A stretch of 64,000 nt of DNA, from positions 852,811-916,810 of the forward strand of contig NC_023758.2 in the NCBI RefSeq assembly GCF_000499845.2, written 5' to 3'. The notes beneath the pieces were generated by a model, which was not told where the DNA came from, made no database searches, and was given only the letters and a program-made list of their open reading frames with translations. The stretch comes from Phaseolus vulgaris (lineage: Eukaryota > Streptophyta > Magnoliopsida > Fabales > Fabaceae). Both the position numbers and the translations under genes were made by a program. Of the stretch, positions 1 to 10,948 are shown in pieces; within the stretch, counting starts at the first letter, position 1, and each line of letters starts with the position of its first letter.

Positions 1-1838
1 ATATGGTATCAAAATTTATCTTAATAAGATTTGTTGGATCTATTATTATTAAACTCTTACTGAACTGTCTACAAATATCTAATCTCACACCTGAGATGTC
101 AATGCCTTAGAAAGAGAGGATCGAATTACACAAGGGATATAACTCATCTTACAAGTTGATTATATGAGGATAAATTAAGCTTAAATTCACTTCTAAATAA
201 GAGAATTCAAGTAGAATTAGTTGGTGTAAACAAATTCAAATGTAATTCAAAATGTAAAGAATTGGGTCACAATCAAATATCCACAATTTTAATTAGATGT
301 TTAGCATTGACTTTTCTCTTAGTTTTTATATTTAGTTTTCAATTACTCTATTTTTGGTATCCGATCATTGTTCATCTTGTATGGAATGATAATCCAAATT
401 CGTTATTTCAATTAGTATATATCTTCAATTTGGTGAAATATTAACACTATCATTTTATTACATAGTTATAAATAGATATTCACACATGTCCATTAATTCT
501 TAATTATAAGTAAGAATTTATAAATAAGTAAGATCATCAATTTATAAGCATAAAGATCTAGAAGCCCATTAATTTAAGATTTTGAGTTGAGAAATATTGT
601 ATTTACCTTTTATATAAATCTTTTATTAATAAGATAACTTTAATTTATAGATTTTTTTTCTTGGGCAAATATTTCAGTAACTTGTTTTTGAGAGAACTTT
701 TCTAAACATCAATTTAGTTTGATTGAACTAAGATAGTTTAAAATTAAATTTTTAAATAATTCCTAATGACTCCTCTTGTTCAGTCAAAGAAAATGGTGGT
801 TCCCACTTCTTAAGACCGCACGTGCCAAAACTTTGTTAATTGATTGTTCCATTCAATGATTTTAATAATATTTGCAGTTCCACAAACACAAAGGCACAAA
901 ATACAAGAGTATAATGTAAGGTGTTTTTTCCCCTCATTTTGGCTGAATTAGGAATCTCCACCACACTCCAGTAAACACGGTGAGCGTCAGAAGTTGTCTA
1001 AGTTCGTGTTAGTAAATGCAAATCCCATTTTCAGTCGCATTCACACGGCACATTCAATGACCACGTTTGTTAAACCAAACAAATTTTTATAAAGTTCCTC
1101 TAAACCAAGGAGAGAAATTTTCAATTTTTTTTTTCTTTCTTATGAAAGATTAATGTTCATACTACATTAGTTTATTTATATTCGAATATTTTTATACCTA
1201 ACAAGTTGGAAGGGGGATTTGAAATGAGCTCTCTATAAATAAGAAATGAATTAACTTAAAAGGGGGATTTGAAAAACAAAAGTAAATTAACCTTAAAAAA
1301 ACATAAAAGGATTGTTAAAGATCAATTTTTTCCTTGTGGATTTTAGAACTGATGTCAAGTGTTTTACAAGTTTTATCCTTGTTTGGAGGTTTACAATATG
1401 ATTTTGAAGTTTTTAAAAAAATATTTATCATAAGTATATATTCAAAAACTAAAATTAAAAATTACTACTAATTAATTAATGACCAATTAAATTTTAAATC
1501 ATTAATAATAAAGAATAATTTTTAATGAAAGGTATTGACTACATTTTGGTTAAATGATTTTTCTGACAAGATAGATAAAATAATTTTTATCTAATGAAGG
1601 GTAAAGAGTTTATATCCATGGAAACAATTAGACCTAATTTAGGATTGTGGTATATTTATAAGAGAAATCTCTTAAGATTTTTAGGTTAATGCACTAAGGA
1701 TTGGAAAAGAGTTTAGTTTCTTCGTATATGAAAAAAAAAACTTGAAGTATCGGTTAGATATGATTACTAGTTTGGTCACTTGAGGACTAACAAATGATAA
1801 GGGAGGACTAACAAATGATAAGGGTGTATGATCTCGTA
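1..1838. other. AT-rich intergenic sequence
   Basis: No convincing coding frame. The 60-codon frame at 262-444 starts at a non-ATG codon and has hydrophobic, AT-driven composition. A short tandem duplication (GAGGACTAACAAATGATAAG, two copies between about 1783 and 1822) sits directly before the dispersed repeat that begins near 1839. Confidence 0.6.
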
Positions 1839-2236
1839 GAGATGAGGTCGGTCGGAATCTGGGTAGGTTTCGAGTGGTCTTCCTTTAAGCTGTAATGATT
1901 CAACTTCCAAAGAATGAGATAGGGGGTTTCACCTGTAGAAGATATTTCGACGTTCAAGTCAGTAAAAACATACAATATAGTGAGTATAATATAAAATATG
2001 AGTTGGAATTACTTCCTATTTGTTGTGTGTATTATGACTTGTTTTCTTTCCCTTATATAGGATTTTGCTCTCATCCTTCTCCTTATATCTGGTCTTATTA
2101 TTGACTTAATTCAGTAATAAATTTGGTCTCATCCTATTTAAGGTTGACTATCCGGAATCCCTTGATTTACGCTGATACGACATTAATGTCCTTAAATATG
2201 AATATTGGTATGCGACCTTTTCATATGCAATATTGG
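1839..2236 (+). repeat. Dispersed repeat family A, copy 1 (LTR-like)
   Basis: About 395 bp match, with scattered substitutions, a second copy at 5079-5475. Both begin with GAGATGAGGTCGGTCG, pass through a stretch ending TTATATAGGAT and end near CGACCCATG. This copy has about 21 extra bases near 1868. A shorter related block (CCTGTAAAAGACACTTCGAC) lies near 34690. No polymerase or integrase domain is nearby, so it is probably a solo LTR or a fragment of a non-autonomous retroelement. The class assignment is inference. Confidence 0.6.
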
Positions 2237-2241
2237 GATCG

Positions 2242-2513
2242 ACCCATGATGCTACGACCCCCTAGCCTCAAGCATAAACCAATGAGGCTAAAAGCCAAGT
2301 TTACTCTGACGATCTACAATCAACCTACATGTCTCTTAACATCGGGTTCAACCCATAACGCTACAACCCCCTAGCCTCATGCATAAGTCAATGAAGCTAA
2401 AAACCAAGTTTACTCTGACGATCTACAATCAACTTACATATCTCTTAACACCGGGCTCAACCCATAACACTACAACCCCCTAGCCTCAAGCATAAGCCAA
2501 TGAAGCTAAAAGT
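2242..2513. repeat. 109-bp tandem repeat, about 2.5 copies
   Basis: The motif ACCCAT-A--CTAC-ACCCCCTAGCCTCA recurs at 2242, 2351 and 2460, a period of exactly 109 bp. The third copy stops after about 53 bp, at GAAGCTAAAAG. Copies differ by a few substitutions. The array starts where repeat family A ends and is absent after the family A copy at 5475. Confidence 0.85.
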
Positions 2514-4912
2514 TGCTTTTATTATGCTAATTTTTTGAATATATACATCATTGATATACAAATTTTGAACATACTTATGATAAAAATATTTTCTTTGAGG
2601 AGCTCATAATTATCCTGCTCGTCTTCCAAATGTACATATAAATTTCTACAAAATTTGAAATGACTCATACAAAAAACTCATGGATAATATGTTTTTTACA
2701 AAGTATTTGTACCTTTATTTGTAGGTTGAGGTCTTGTTCAACTCCATGGAAGGTTAAAACCCTTAGATGGTGAGTGTGTTTGAAATAACTCAAGCTGTAA
2801 AACACAAACCAACCAACCCTCATATTACAAACAATAATTAAAACTTAACTATAATAGAAACGTAGATTCACCACATTCCATGTCCTTGGTATAACCTCCT
2901 ATCAAATAATTTAGAAACAACTAAATAAAAACTCTCCAACGGAATGATCATTGTAAGAGAAACTGTTCAAAAACATAAATAGTCTATATATTTTGTAACT
3001 GCTATTTGTTCGTATACAAGAAACCATTTTTAATTCCTGAATTTTGACATTTTTAACTTAATAAACTTTCTATCAAATGGATTTTCAAAATTTATGAGAT
3101 TCATTATTTTTTGTTGGTCAAAATATATTTAATAATGCAACAACATAATCCATCACCAGGACAAAATCTTATGACTCATAGTGCAAACGTGCCAACCCAT
3201 TCTTTTAAATTTGGTATGTAAAATAAAGTGAATAAATAGTGTATGCACTCTTAATCAAGATAAATAAATATAAAAATTAAAAGAAATAAACTTGACAGAA
3301 AATTGAACTTCCATCATTATTTTTCCCTCTTTCACTTACTTCTATACTCTTTCTTTAATAAGAACAACATTGTAATATAGTGATTTTTTATAACAAAATA
3401 TGACATGATCTTTAAAAACTATAGAAGAAAAAGGTCTGGATGAATGGGTAAGTTATATTAATAAATAAGCAAAACATTTTTTATTTTTATTTTTTTTTAA
3501 ATCTGTTATAAAATCAAATAATATTAAAAAAAATCATAATACTTTGTATAAGTTTTCTAATGTATATATAATAACATAAAAGATAATTTTATAGTAAAAA
3601 AAAATTCACCTTAATAATAATAAAAACATATTTAAATACTTGTAAACATCCGGATAAACTTTCAGGGTGATAATACTATTTTTTTTTCACTTTTCATAAA
3701 TTTTAAAAACTTAAATTCGCCGTGTACAGATTATATTATTATAAACTATTAAGTGAATATATAAAATTTAGAAAAAATCATAAACACCATACATTATTAA
3801 CATAACATTTCTTCTAGTTTTCCATAAACATCTCTTGAATGTTTTAACCAAATAAAACCCAAAACGGGACAAATTCAACCAATAGAAAATTAAATCCATT
3901 TAAAAACAGTAAAAAACTTCTTAAAGTCTAGAAATGTATTATAAACACCATTAACAAAAATTTCAAAAAAATTTCCAAAATTGTTTTTACCTAATTCTTA
4001 CCAAATATATTTTAAAATAATTCATTTGTAGTCGTATAAATTCATGCTTCTAATTGAAAAAAAAGTATGGCCGTATTTATTTCTTCATTTATAATAGAAT
4101 TTTAAGAATTTATATATTAAATTACAATAATAATTTTCGAATTTATTAACATGCCATCAAATTAAAGTTTTTCTTTTTAATTTCTTTAATTATTTAATTA
4201 ATACTTAAATTGTTTTAATCAACATAAGTAAAATAGAATACTTATAAATCAACATCAAAATAATATTTCATTAACTAATTCTTAATATTTTAAAATAGGA
4301 AATAAACAAAACATTAATAACATAAGTCATAACAATGAATTCAGACACCGAATCACATAAACATGATTTCCTGTATAGAAACATACATTTCTTAACATAT
4401 TCTCATACCAATAGGACACAATATTTTAGAATATTTTAGAATTAGATAAAAGATAGGTTCTTTGGTATACTAACATTTATAAAAAGTTAACTTCATTACT
4501 CATAAAAACACCTTATTATATTTTATGATGACACAAAGAGGCAATATTTCTAATTTATAAAATAAAAATAATAACTTATTATAGAGTGATATAAGTACAT
4601 TCATCCATTTTAATTTATTTGATACATATTACAAATTTAATTCAATTTTACTTTATTTATTATGATATTTCTTTTGAGTTTTAATTATCTTTTATCTAGA
4701 AAAATTTCGGATAAATTTATGTAACATATCATGAACACCAAATCAATGAATAATATATATGACGTTCAAGGTATACCAATGTGACCATTTTACTCCATTC
4801 ATCTATTCACACATGTTTTTCCATTATGATTTGATTGTTGAGTTCAAGGTGGTCAATCATAATGAAAATAATAACAAAATAGAAATTAATATACTCATTA
4901 AAAATTAAAAGC
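2514..4912. other. AT-rich intergenic sequence, nothing recognised
   Basis: Very AT-rich, with dense stop codons in all frames and many poly-A and poly-T runs. No gene, RNA gene or mobile-element domain was seen. Confidence 0.6.
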
Positions 4913-5078
4913 AAGGCTGGTGTACCTGGCACAGTGGCTGCAAATTGTATCAACTTTGGTAGGACAGTCCATTATGGGTGGTGTGTTGCCTTGTGGAATA
5001 AGAAAATTTTTACATATATATTACGGAGGTAGGAAAAGTTTTACTATCCCCACGATAGACTCCAAATATTATCGCCGA

Positions 5079-5475
5079 GATGAGGTCGGTCGAAATCCGG
5101 GTAGGTTTCGAGTGGTTCAACTTCCAAGGAATGAGGGAGATCCACCTGTAGAAAATACTCCGACGTTTAAGTTAGTAAGACCATAAAATATAGCGAGTAT
5201 GGTATAAAATATGAGTTGGAATTACTTCCAGTTTGTTGTGTGTATTGTGACTTGTTTTCTTTTTCTTATATAGGATAGTGATCTCCTCCTTCTCTTTCTT
5301 CCTTCTCTTTGTATTTGTTTTTATTATTGACTTAATTCAGTAATAAATATTGTTTCCTCCAATTTAAGGTTGATTATCCAAGATCCCTTGATTTATGCTG
5401 ATTCAACATTAATGTCAATAAATATGAATATCGGTAGGCGACCTCTTCATATACGATATCAGATTCGACCCATGC
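5079..5475 (+). repeat. Dispersed repeat family A, copy 2
   Basis: Diverged direct repeat of 1839-2236, aligned over its whole length from GAGATGAGGTCGGTCG to the CGACCCATG block. The 88-codon frame overlapping its left half (4920-5186) starts at GTG and runs into the repeat, so it is not a gene. The family A copy at 1839 is followed by a tandem array; this one is followed by unrelated sequence. Confidence 0.6.
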
Positions 5476-6083
5476 TATACTGTGGATAATAAGTTATGAG
5501 CATTAGACTTGATCGGGCAAGACAAAGAATTAGGCTATGCTTCATGATTGTGTTCCGTTTTAATCACGTCGTATGCAGTGCTCTAACCTAAAGCCAAGCA
5601 TGACAAGAAGGCTTTGGAAAGAGAAGTTGTATGGTTTTTGAATGTTAAGTGTAGTGATAATGGTACAAATCTAAATAGTAAAAAAATGAAGGATGGGTTT
5701 GAAACGATTTTTGTCGCACAAAACCGGCCAAGAACTGCTTAAAAAATCAGTCAGCATCCGCACTCTCTCATACACACACATGTGATGGTTAAGGATATGG
5801 CGAACACTAGAACATTAATCCGCCAATACAATCAAAAGATAATGTAATTAATAATTAATATGGTAATATGCGAAAGAGAAAAGGAGAGTTTTGTGTCTTA
5901 CGAAAAAAAAAGGGGACAAAGCGTAAGCCGAAAAAGGCCCGTCACCGGCCGAAAAACGCATTTGCTTTGCCGCACGAACAAGACAAAACACACTTCTCTT
6001 CCCTTCTCTTCTCTTCTCTTATATACCATTCTCTTCCTATCCTATCCCATGCTTCTTTTCCTTCTCTCTCACAGACAACAATA

Positions 6084-6281
6084 ATGAAGAGAAGAACAAA
6101 ACTACTCCACACTTCCTTTTCTTTCTCTCCCTCAACACACAACCCACACCAACAACATAAGCTAACATTTTCACCTTCTCATGCTGCGCCAACAAGACCT
6201 GAGCTTCTAACGTTTCTCCGCAATTTCGAATCCTCAGGATTGCAATGTAACTTTGCTCTTCCCACCTTTCTCTTTTGTTAA
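6084..6281 (+). other. Possible small ORF or first exon after a CT-rich leader
   Basis: A CT-rich tract (about 5993-6065) that looks like a plant 5' leader, with TATATA at about 6020, precedes an ATG at 6084. The frame gives a 65-residue product beginning MKRRTKLLH and containing PTRPELLTFLRNF. A GT donor-like site follows at 6247, but no downstream exon joins convincingly in phase; the exon-like block at 7007-7075 is in a different phase. It could be a small protein, the first exon of a gene with undetected exons, or a non-coding transcript. Confidence 0.25.
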
Positions 6282-9170
6282 TTTTCCACAGAAAAAAAAG
6301 GCAGACAGAATGGAGCCAGGCAGTGATAGTTTTAGATTTATGGTTCCCTTTTATAGCAGAAAAAGTTAATAAATTTGGTCCAAATTTCTTTTCTCCTGCT
6401 TTTGTTCTTCTGAAGAGGAGGGGAAGCACATAGAAAAGGTCAACTTTTTTCACTTGGGTTAGGTCGTGTATCATCATTATCTATAAGGATATCTGATATT
6501 CTGATTACTTATGCTCATTTTCTGGGCACAGCAATTATTCATACTGTGCCTGTGATTTCTTCATAACCATCCTTCTTCTTCGGTTAACTTTCATTCATAA
6601 TGGATTCAAGCTATTTTCTTCTTTTCTGCACTTTCGGTTCTGTCATTAATTATTTGTCAAGAAAATAGCTACTGATTATCATTTATCTGTCGGAGGAGGA
6701 ATCCGGTGCAATGAATCAATTATTCCTATGAAATTTCATCCACCCATATTTTTAGGTTCAGATAGTATTTGTGTTTTTAATCAGAATGATTCTAAATCTT
6801 CTTTTATTTTTCTATTAATCCACTAAGTATTAAATATGTTTGGTAGCACTTAATTTTTTCATAAGGAAATATATTGAAGATTTGTATTGTGGCTTGTGTC
6901 TGCTTCTATAAGGATTACAAAGAAATATATATGGCAGGGCTGATAAACTTTTCTTCGTGTTAATATCCTAGCTATCCCCTCTTCATTTTCTCTTTTGGTG
7001 AAACAGTTTTCAAGCTCTGCTGTTACTTCAGGAACTTCTTCAATCAAAGTTCCTAATGGATTTAAAATTTGTTAAAGATGTGAATTGTACTCGCAATAAC
7101 TTGGAACATGAATTGGGCACTTAAAACTTAAGTTTCACCTGGAAAACATGTAATGTTATACTACTTTACTCATTTAGCAGAAACTGAAATTTAAAGTCCC
7201 GATTTGCTATAAAACTATGAAGCTTGAACAGACTTTTTTTAGTTCAATTAATTTAATTTATAGCTTGATTAACTTTTATTTATGAAACTAATATTTTTAA
7301 AGTATTTTTAACTTACCAATTAATTATATATATATATATATTATTGTGTTAAAAGATACTAAGATAAAAGCAAGGGGGAAAATAATAATTGAACATACAA
7401 ATGGTATAATAATGACAACTCTTTTAAGTGAATTTGAGATTTTACTTAATGCGGAGTTAACAATTAAACTCTTAATCGCATGTTCAAAGAATAAAACCAT
7501 TTATCATGTTATATATACTAATTGATTAGTTGATATAATTAATTACTTAACATTTTGATAATTACAATAATGCACACTTAAAGTATTTTCAGTTTTAAAA
7601 TTTTGAGTTTGTTTATTTAATTGAATTTAAAGATAAAATCAATTTTATTTATTTATTTATTAAAACAAAGGAACATTATTGAAGCTGAATTTGTAACAAC
7701 TCATATAGTTTAAAGTGTTCGTATACAAGAGAATGCTAATAATATATTTTTGTCGAACATACCTTTTATTATTGGTTAAAATTGATCAACAATAATACTC
7801 TTTAATAAATCTAGTTTTCTATTCATAAGTTTATTTATAATTTTTAATAAATAAATTTTAGTTAAAACTGGTGCTACTTGCTAGCACTCATTCTTGAAAT
7901 CAACCAATGCCTCAAATAAACACAAACCTCAATGTATGTGGTAAATTTATCAAAGCAAATCATGCTTAGGCTTCCCTCATGTTGCAGAGAATGACACTAA
8001 TTAACCATTATTTTTTTAATTTTATTGTCGCTAATCATAAAAGTTAATTACTCCAATCTTACGTTTTTATATTCTGGTTAGAAATAATAATAATAATAAT
8101 AATAACTCATTCTTTGGGTTGGGGTAATTCATAATGGTGGGTGAGACATTCATAGCATCTTCAATGTTCACTTTGAAATGTTCAGCATTCCTTCATCTCA
8201 AATATCTTATGTATATCTTGAATAATGAGCGTATATCATCATAACAAATATGAATGAAGTGAGTAATACTAGTGGTATACCAAACGCGGTTTTCTTTATG
8301 CTTTATTTTATTTTCAAACCTCAAAATAATTTTCCTGTGGTGTTACAGTACAGTCAAAAGGTGCGGCATTTCCCTCTTTTTGCTTATTATCCTTACATAA
8401 ACAAGTTATTCACATGTTTTACCAGGCCTTTTTTTTAACCTACTCCGATATTCAATTTGGGTTATAAAAAGCATCAAAATTAGTGAACCCAGACTGAAAC
8501 CCTAGTCAGAAATCAGAAAACATTTTCAGAGAATATTGTTTGAAACGAATATTTAAGATTTTGGTATTTATTCGATTGAACACAGGTCATTACAGGTCAA
8601 CATGTGTAGCATTTGTTTCAACGTCGAAACATGACATACACAACACAGCTGTAGAAAAGTTCAAGTGCTAAAAGCCATTTCCATTTAGAGGTTAATTAAG
8701 GAACCTAATCCAATGACTAAGTGACAATAATATTCCCAATATTCGTTAACCAAGTCAAAAAAGTTATACCATAAACAGAAGATTATAGTATTTCTTCTCT
8801 TGTCGCTTATATGTGTGATTCTATATAGATGTGGCAACAGGGAATCTGATAGCGAATGTCTCTAATTATAAACCAGAAGGCTGAAGTAGGTCAACTAATT
8901 TCTTGTTTCAATTACAAGTTGTTTTATTATAGGAAATGTAACATTAGATATGCCATATGCTTGGTAGTGCCTCACTCCCAAAGCCAGTAAGAAGTCCATG
9001 ACATTATGATAAATGGGCATGATTCTACCGCTTCATGACGCGTAAATAGAGGTATCTTTTTTTTGTATTTCAATGACCAAATGATGTTTTATCACGACTC
9101 ACAACTAATTCTTTTGCCAACTTGCAAAGGTCACTATCACCCTATGAAGATTAATAGGGAATTGCACTGA
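6282..9170. other. Intergenic, nothing firmly recognised
   Basis: AT-rich sequence with a short TA run at about 7327 and an (AAT)n run near 8087-8105. No gene model could be supported. Confidence 0.5.
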
Positions 9171-9196
9171 CAAGGTGACAATATATTCAGCAGTAC

Positions 9197-9333
9197 AACT
9201 GCAGAGTCAGCAAATGCATTTATTATACGGTTCATTATTTGTGATGCTGTATTTGCTGCCAAAGGGTCCATCACGAGAGAGCTGGTTAAGTTCTCATGGC
9301 ATGCTTGTAGTAATTTCTTGGCTAACAACGAGT
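9197..9333. other. Exon-like patch open on both strands
   Basis: A less AT-rich stretch embedded in AT-rich DNA. On + it follows a CTGCAG acceptor-like site and reads SANAFIIRFIICDAVFAAKG and onward to a stop at about 9333. On - the same DNA lies inside a 76-codon open frame containing VMDPLAANTASQIMNRIINA. No adjoining exons were found and neither product was recognised. It may be a gene relic or chance. Confidence 0.2.
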
Positions 9334-9339
9334 AAACCG

Positions 9340-10795
9340 TGGCACATTTTGTTTGGATGAGACTCCACTAATTGTTTGCGTCATTAGTCACTACTCTTAA
9401 AGCATAAAATAGTGGTATAATTCGAACTATTGATGAAGTTGAATTGGAAGAAGTGAGCTTCATTAACTACTAGTATTTCTTTATTTACAGTGACTATCGG
9501 GAACAACATTGCAAGGGGGAGGAGGTGGGAGACAACTCCTGTCTTGTACCAAATAGCTGATTCTTCACGGCGACGCAGAGCCAGGAGCTACACATTCTTC
9601 CCAAACATTAACTTCTGTATTTTAAAAATTCTATTTTCAAATCCGTAATACAACTTATGCGTAGTGTTATTGTCATTTTCCCATCTCAGCTGTGGGGTTT
9701 TACTATTTCTCACTCCCATGACTGTGCTACTGTACCTACCTACGTACCAAATTATCAAGCATTTCTATTTTTAATTAATTGTGCGCATGTGAGGGAACGG
9801 TTAGTGTTTTATTTCGTAACATTTTGGTAGCTTCTAGCCTTTTTAATGTGACTCAGAACATACATCAGGTTCGATGAACTATTGATACCTTCACAGTTCA
9901 CACTGTGATATCTTTATGAGTAAATAAATAGTTTATATCCTAGCACTGTGAATGGTTTCTTACATAGACTAAAACTGTTCATATGTTATTAAAATCTGAG
10001 TATTTAAATAAATATGATTTTTTTAAAAGATAAAATGGGAATCGACGGTGTAACAAAATAAATCGGAATGAATTATTAGTTAGTTTATTGTTTTCTTTGA
10101 TCGATCACTTTCTTCTGTGCACCTAATTCACCCCAATGAGGTGGATGTGTATAATTTTATTCCTGTTTCACATACATTCGATTCTTTCCAAAATACTAGT
10201 AGTTCTTACAGTAGAATATAGGTGTTGGGTGGAACAAATTCAGTTTGTGAATTTTGGAATGTCTGAGTTATTGGACCAGAAACTCTTATAATTCGTATGG
10301 TGCCCTTTTAGTTGCAATATTCCTGCAGAAGAAAGAGGAAAGAGAATTGGTGTCAAATTCAAATGATGTGATGATCCACACACCAAAGTATCCAAAGTCT
10401 TACTGTGCAGCTTTCTTTGATAATACCAGGAACCTACAACAGTATCATTTATCTGGCTGGTGTCAAAGTGTCATCCACCAGAAAGCGATCCCAAAAGTGA
10501 TTCTTCTTTGTGGAAGTATGCCTCTGTCCATTGGCAGTGTCCCATGCTCTCCGCTTCAGGTTCGGCACGCACAGTAAAAGTAGTTCCTTTTTGCCACTTC
10601 TCTCAACTTTGAAAATACGCCAACGCGAATCACGTCTCTGATACATAAACGTTCCTTTTCCACTCCACAATCAACTTCACCTTTCCATCTCATAATCCTA
10701 AAAGATGAGACCCTTTTAAATCGTTTAACAAAGAGAACCGCGTGAGCTCCCACCAGTCATGTCCGCTTTCCACTTATCACCATTTGCACGCGTGC
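9340..10795. other. Intergenic and probable HSL2 upstream region
   Basis: No secure gene. The 107-codon frame at 10254-10577 begins at TTG and shows no domain. The last few hundred bases become less AT-rich and lead directly into the receptor-kinase gene, so they probably include its promoter. No clear TATA box was identified. Confidence 0.4.
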
Positions 10796-10867
10796 ATGAA
10801 GAAGAGGAGGAGCTATCACGAGGGGAGGAGCCGGTGTGAGACTCGTACCAAAGAACAAGGTCCTTAG
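10796..10867 (+). promoter_or_regulatory. Possible uORF upstream of the HSL2-like gene
   Basis: An ATG at 10796 opens a 23-codon frame (MKKRRSYHEGRSR...) ending at TAG 10865-10867, 81 bases before the receptor ATG. It matters only if the transcript starts upstream of it, which is unknown. Confidence 0.3.
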
Positions 10868-10948
10868 GTTCCATCAGAAGTTAAGCATTCTCATTTGGTC
10901 AGAGCAAATTAAACTCTTCCTTGCTTCGCTCTCTTTAAATTGTTCAAC

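Noticed and set aside
10254..10577. 107-codon frame upstream of HSL2
   Set aside because: It starts at TTG, has no recognisable domain and lies in the promoter region.
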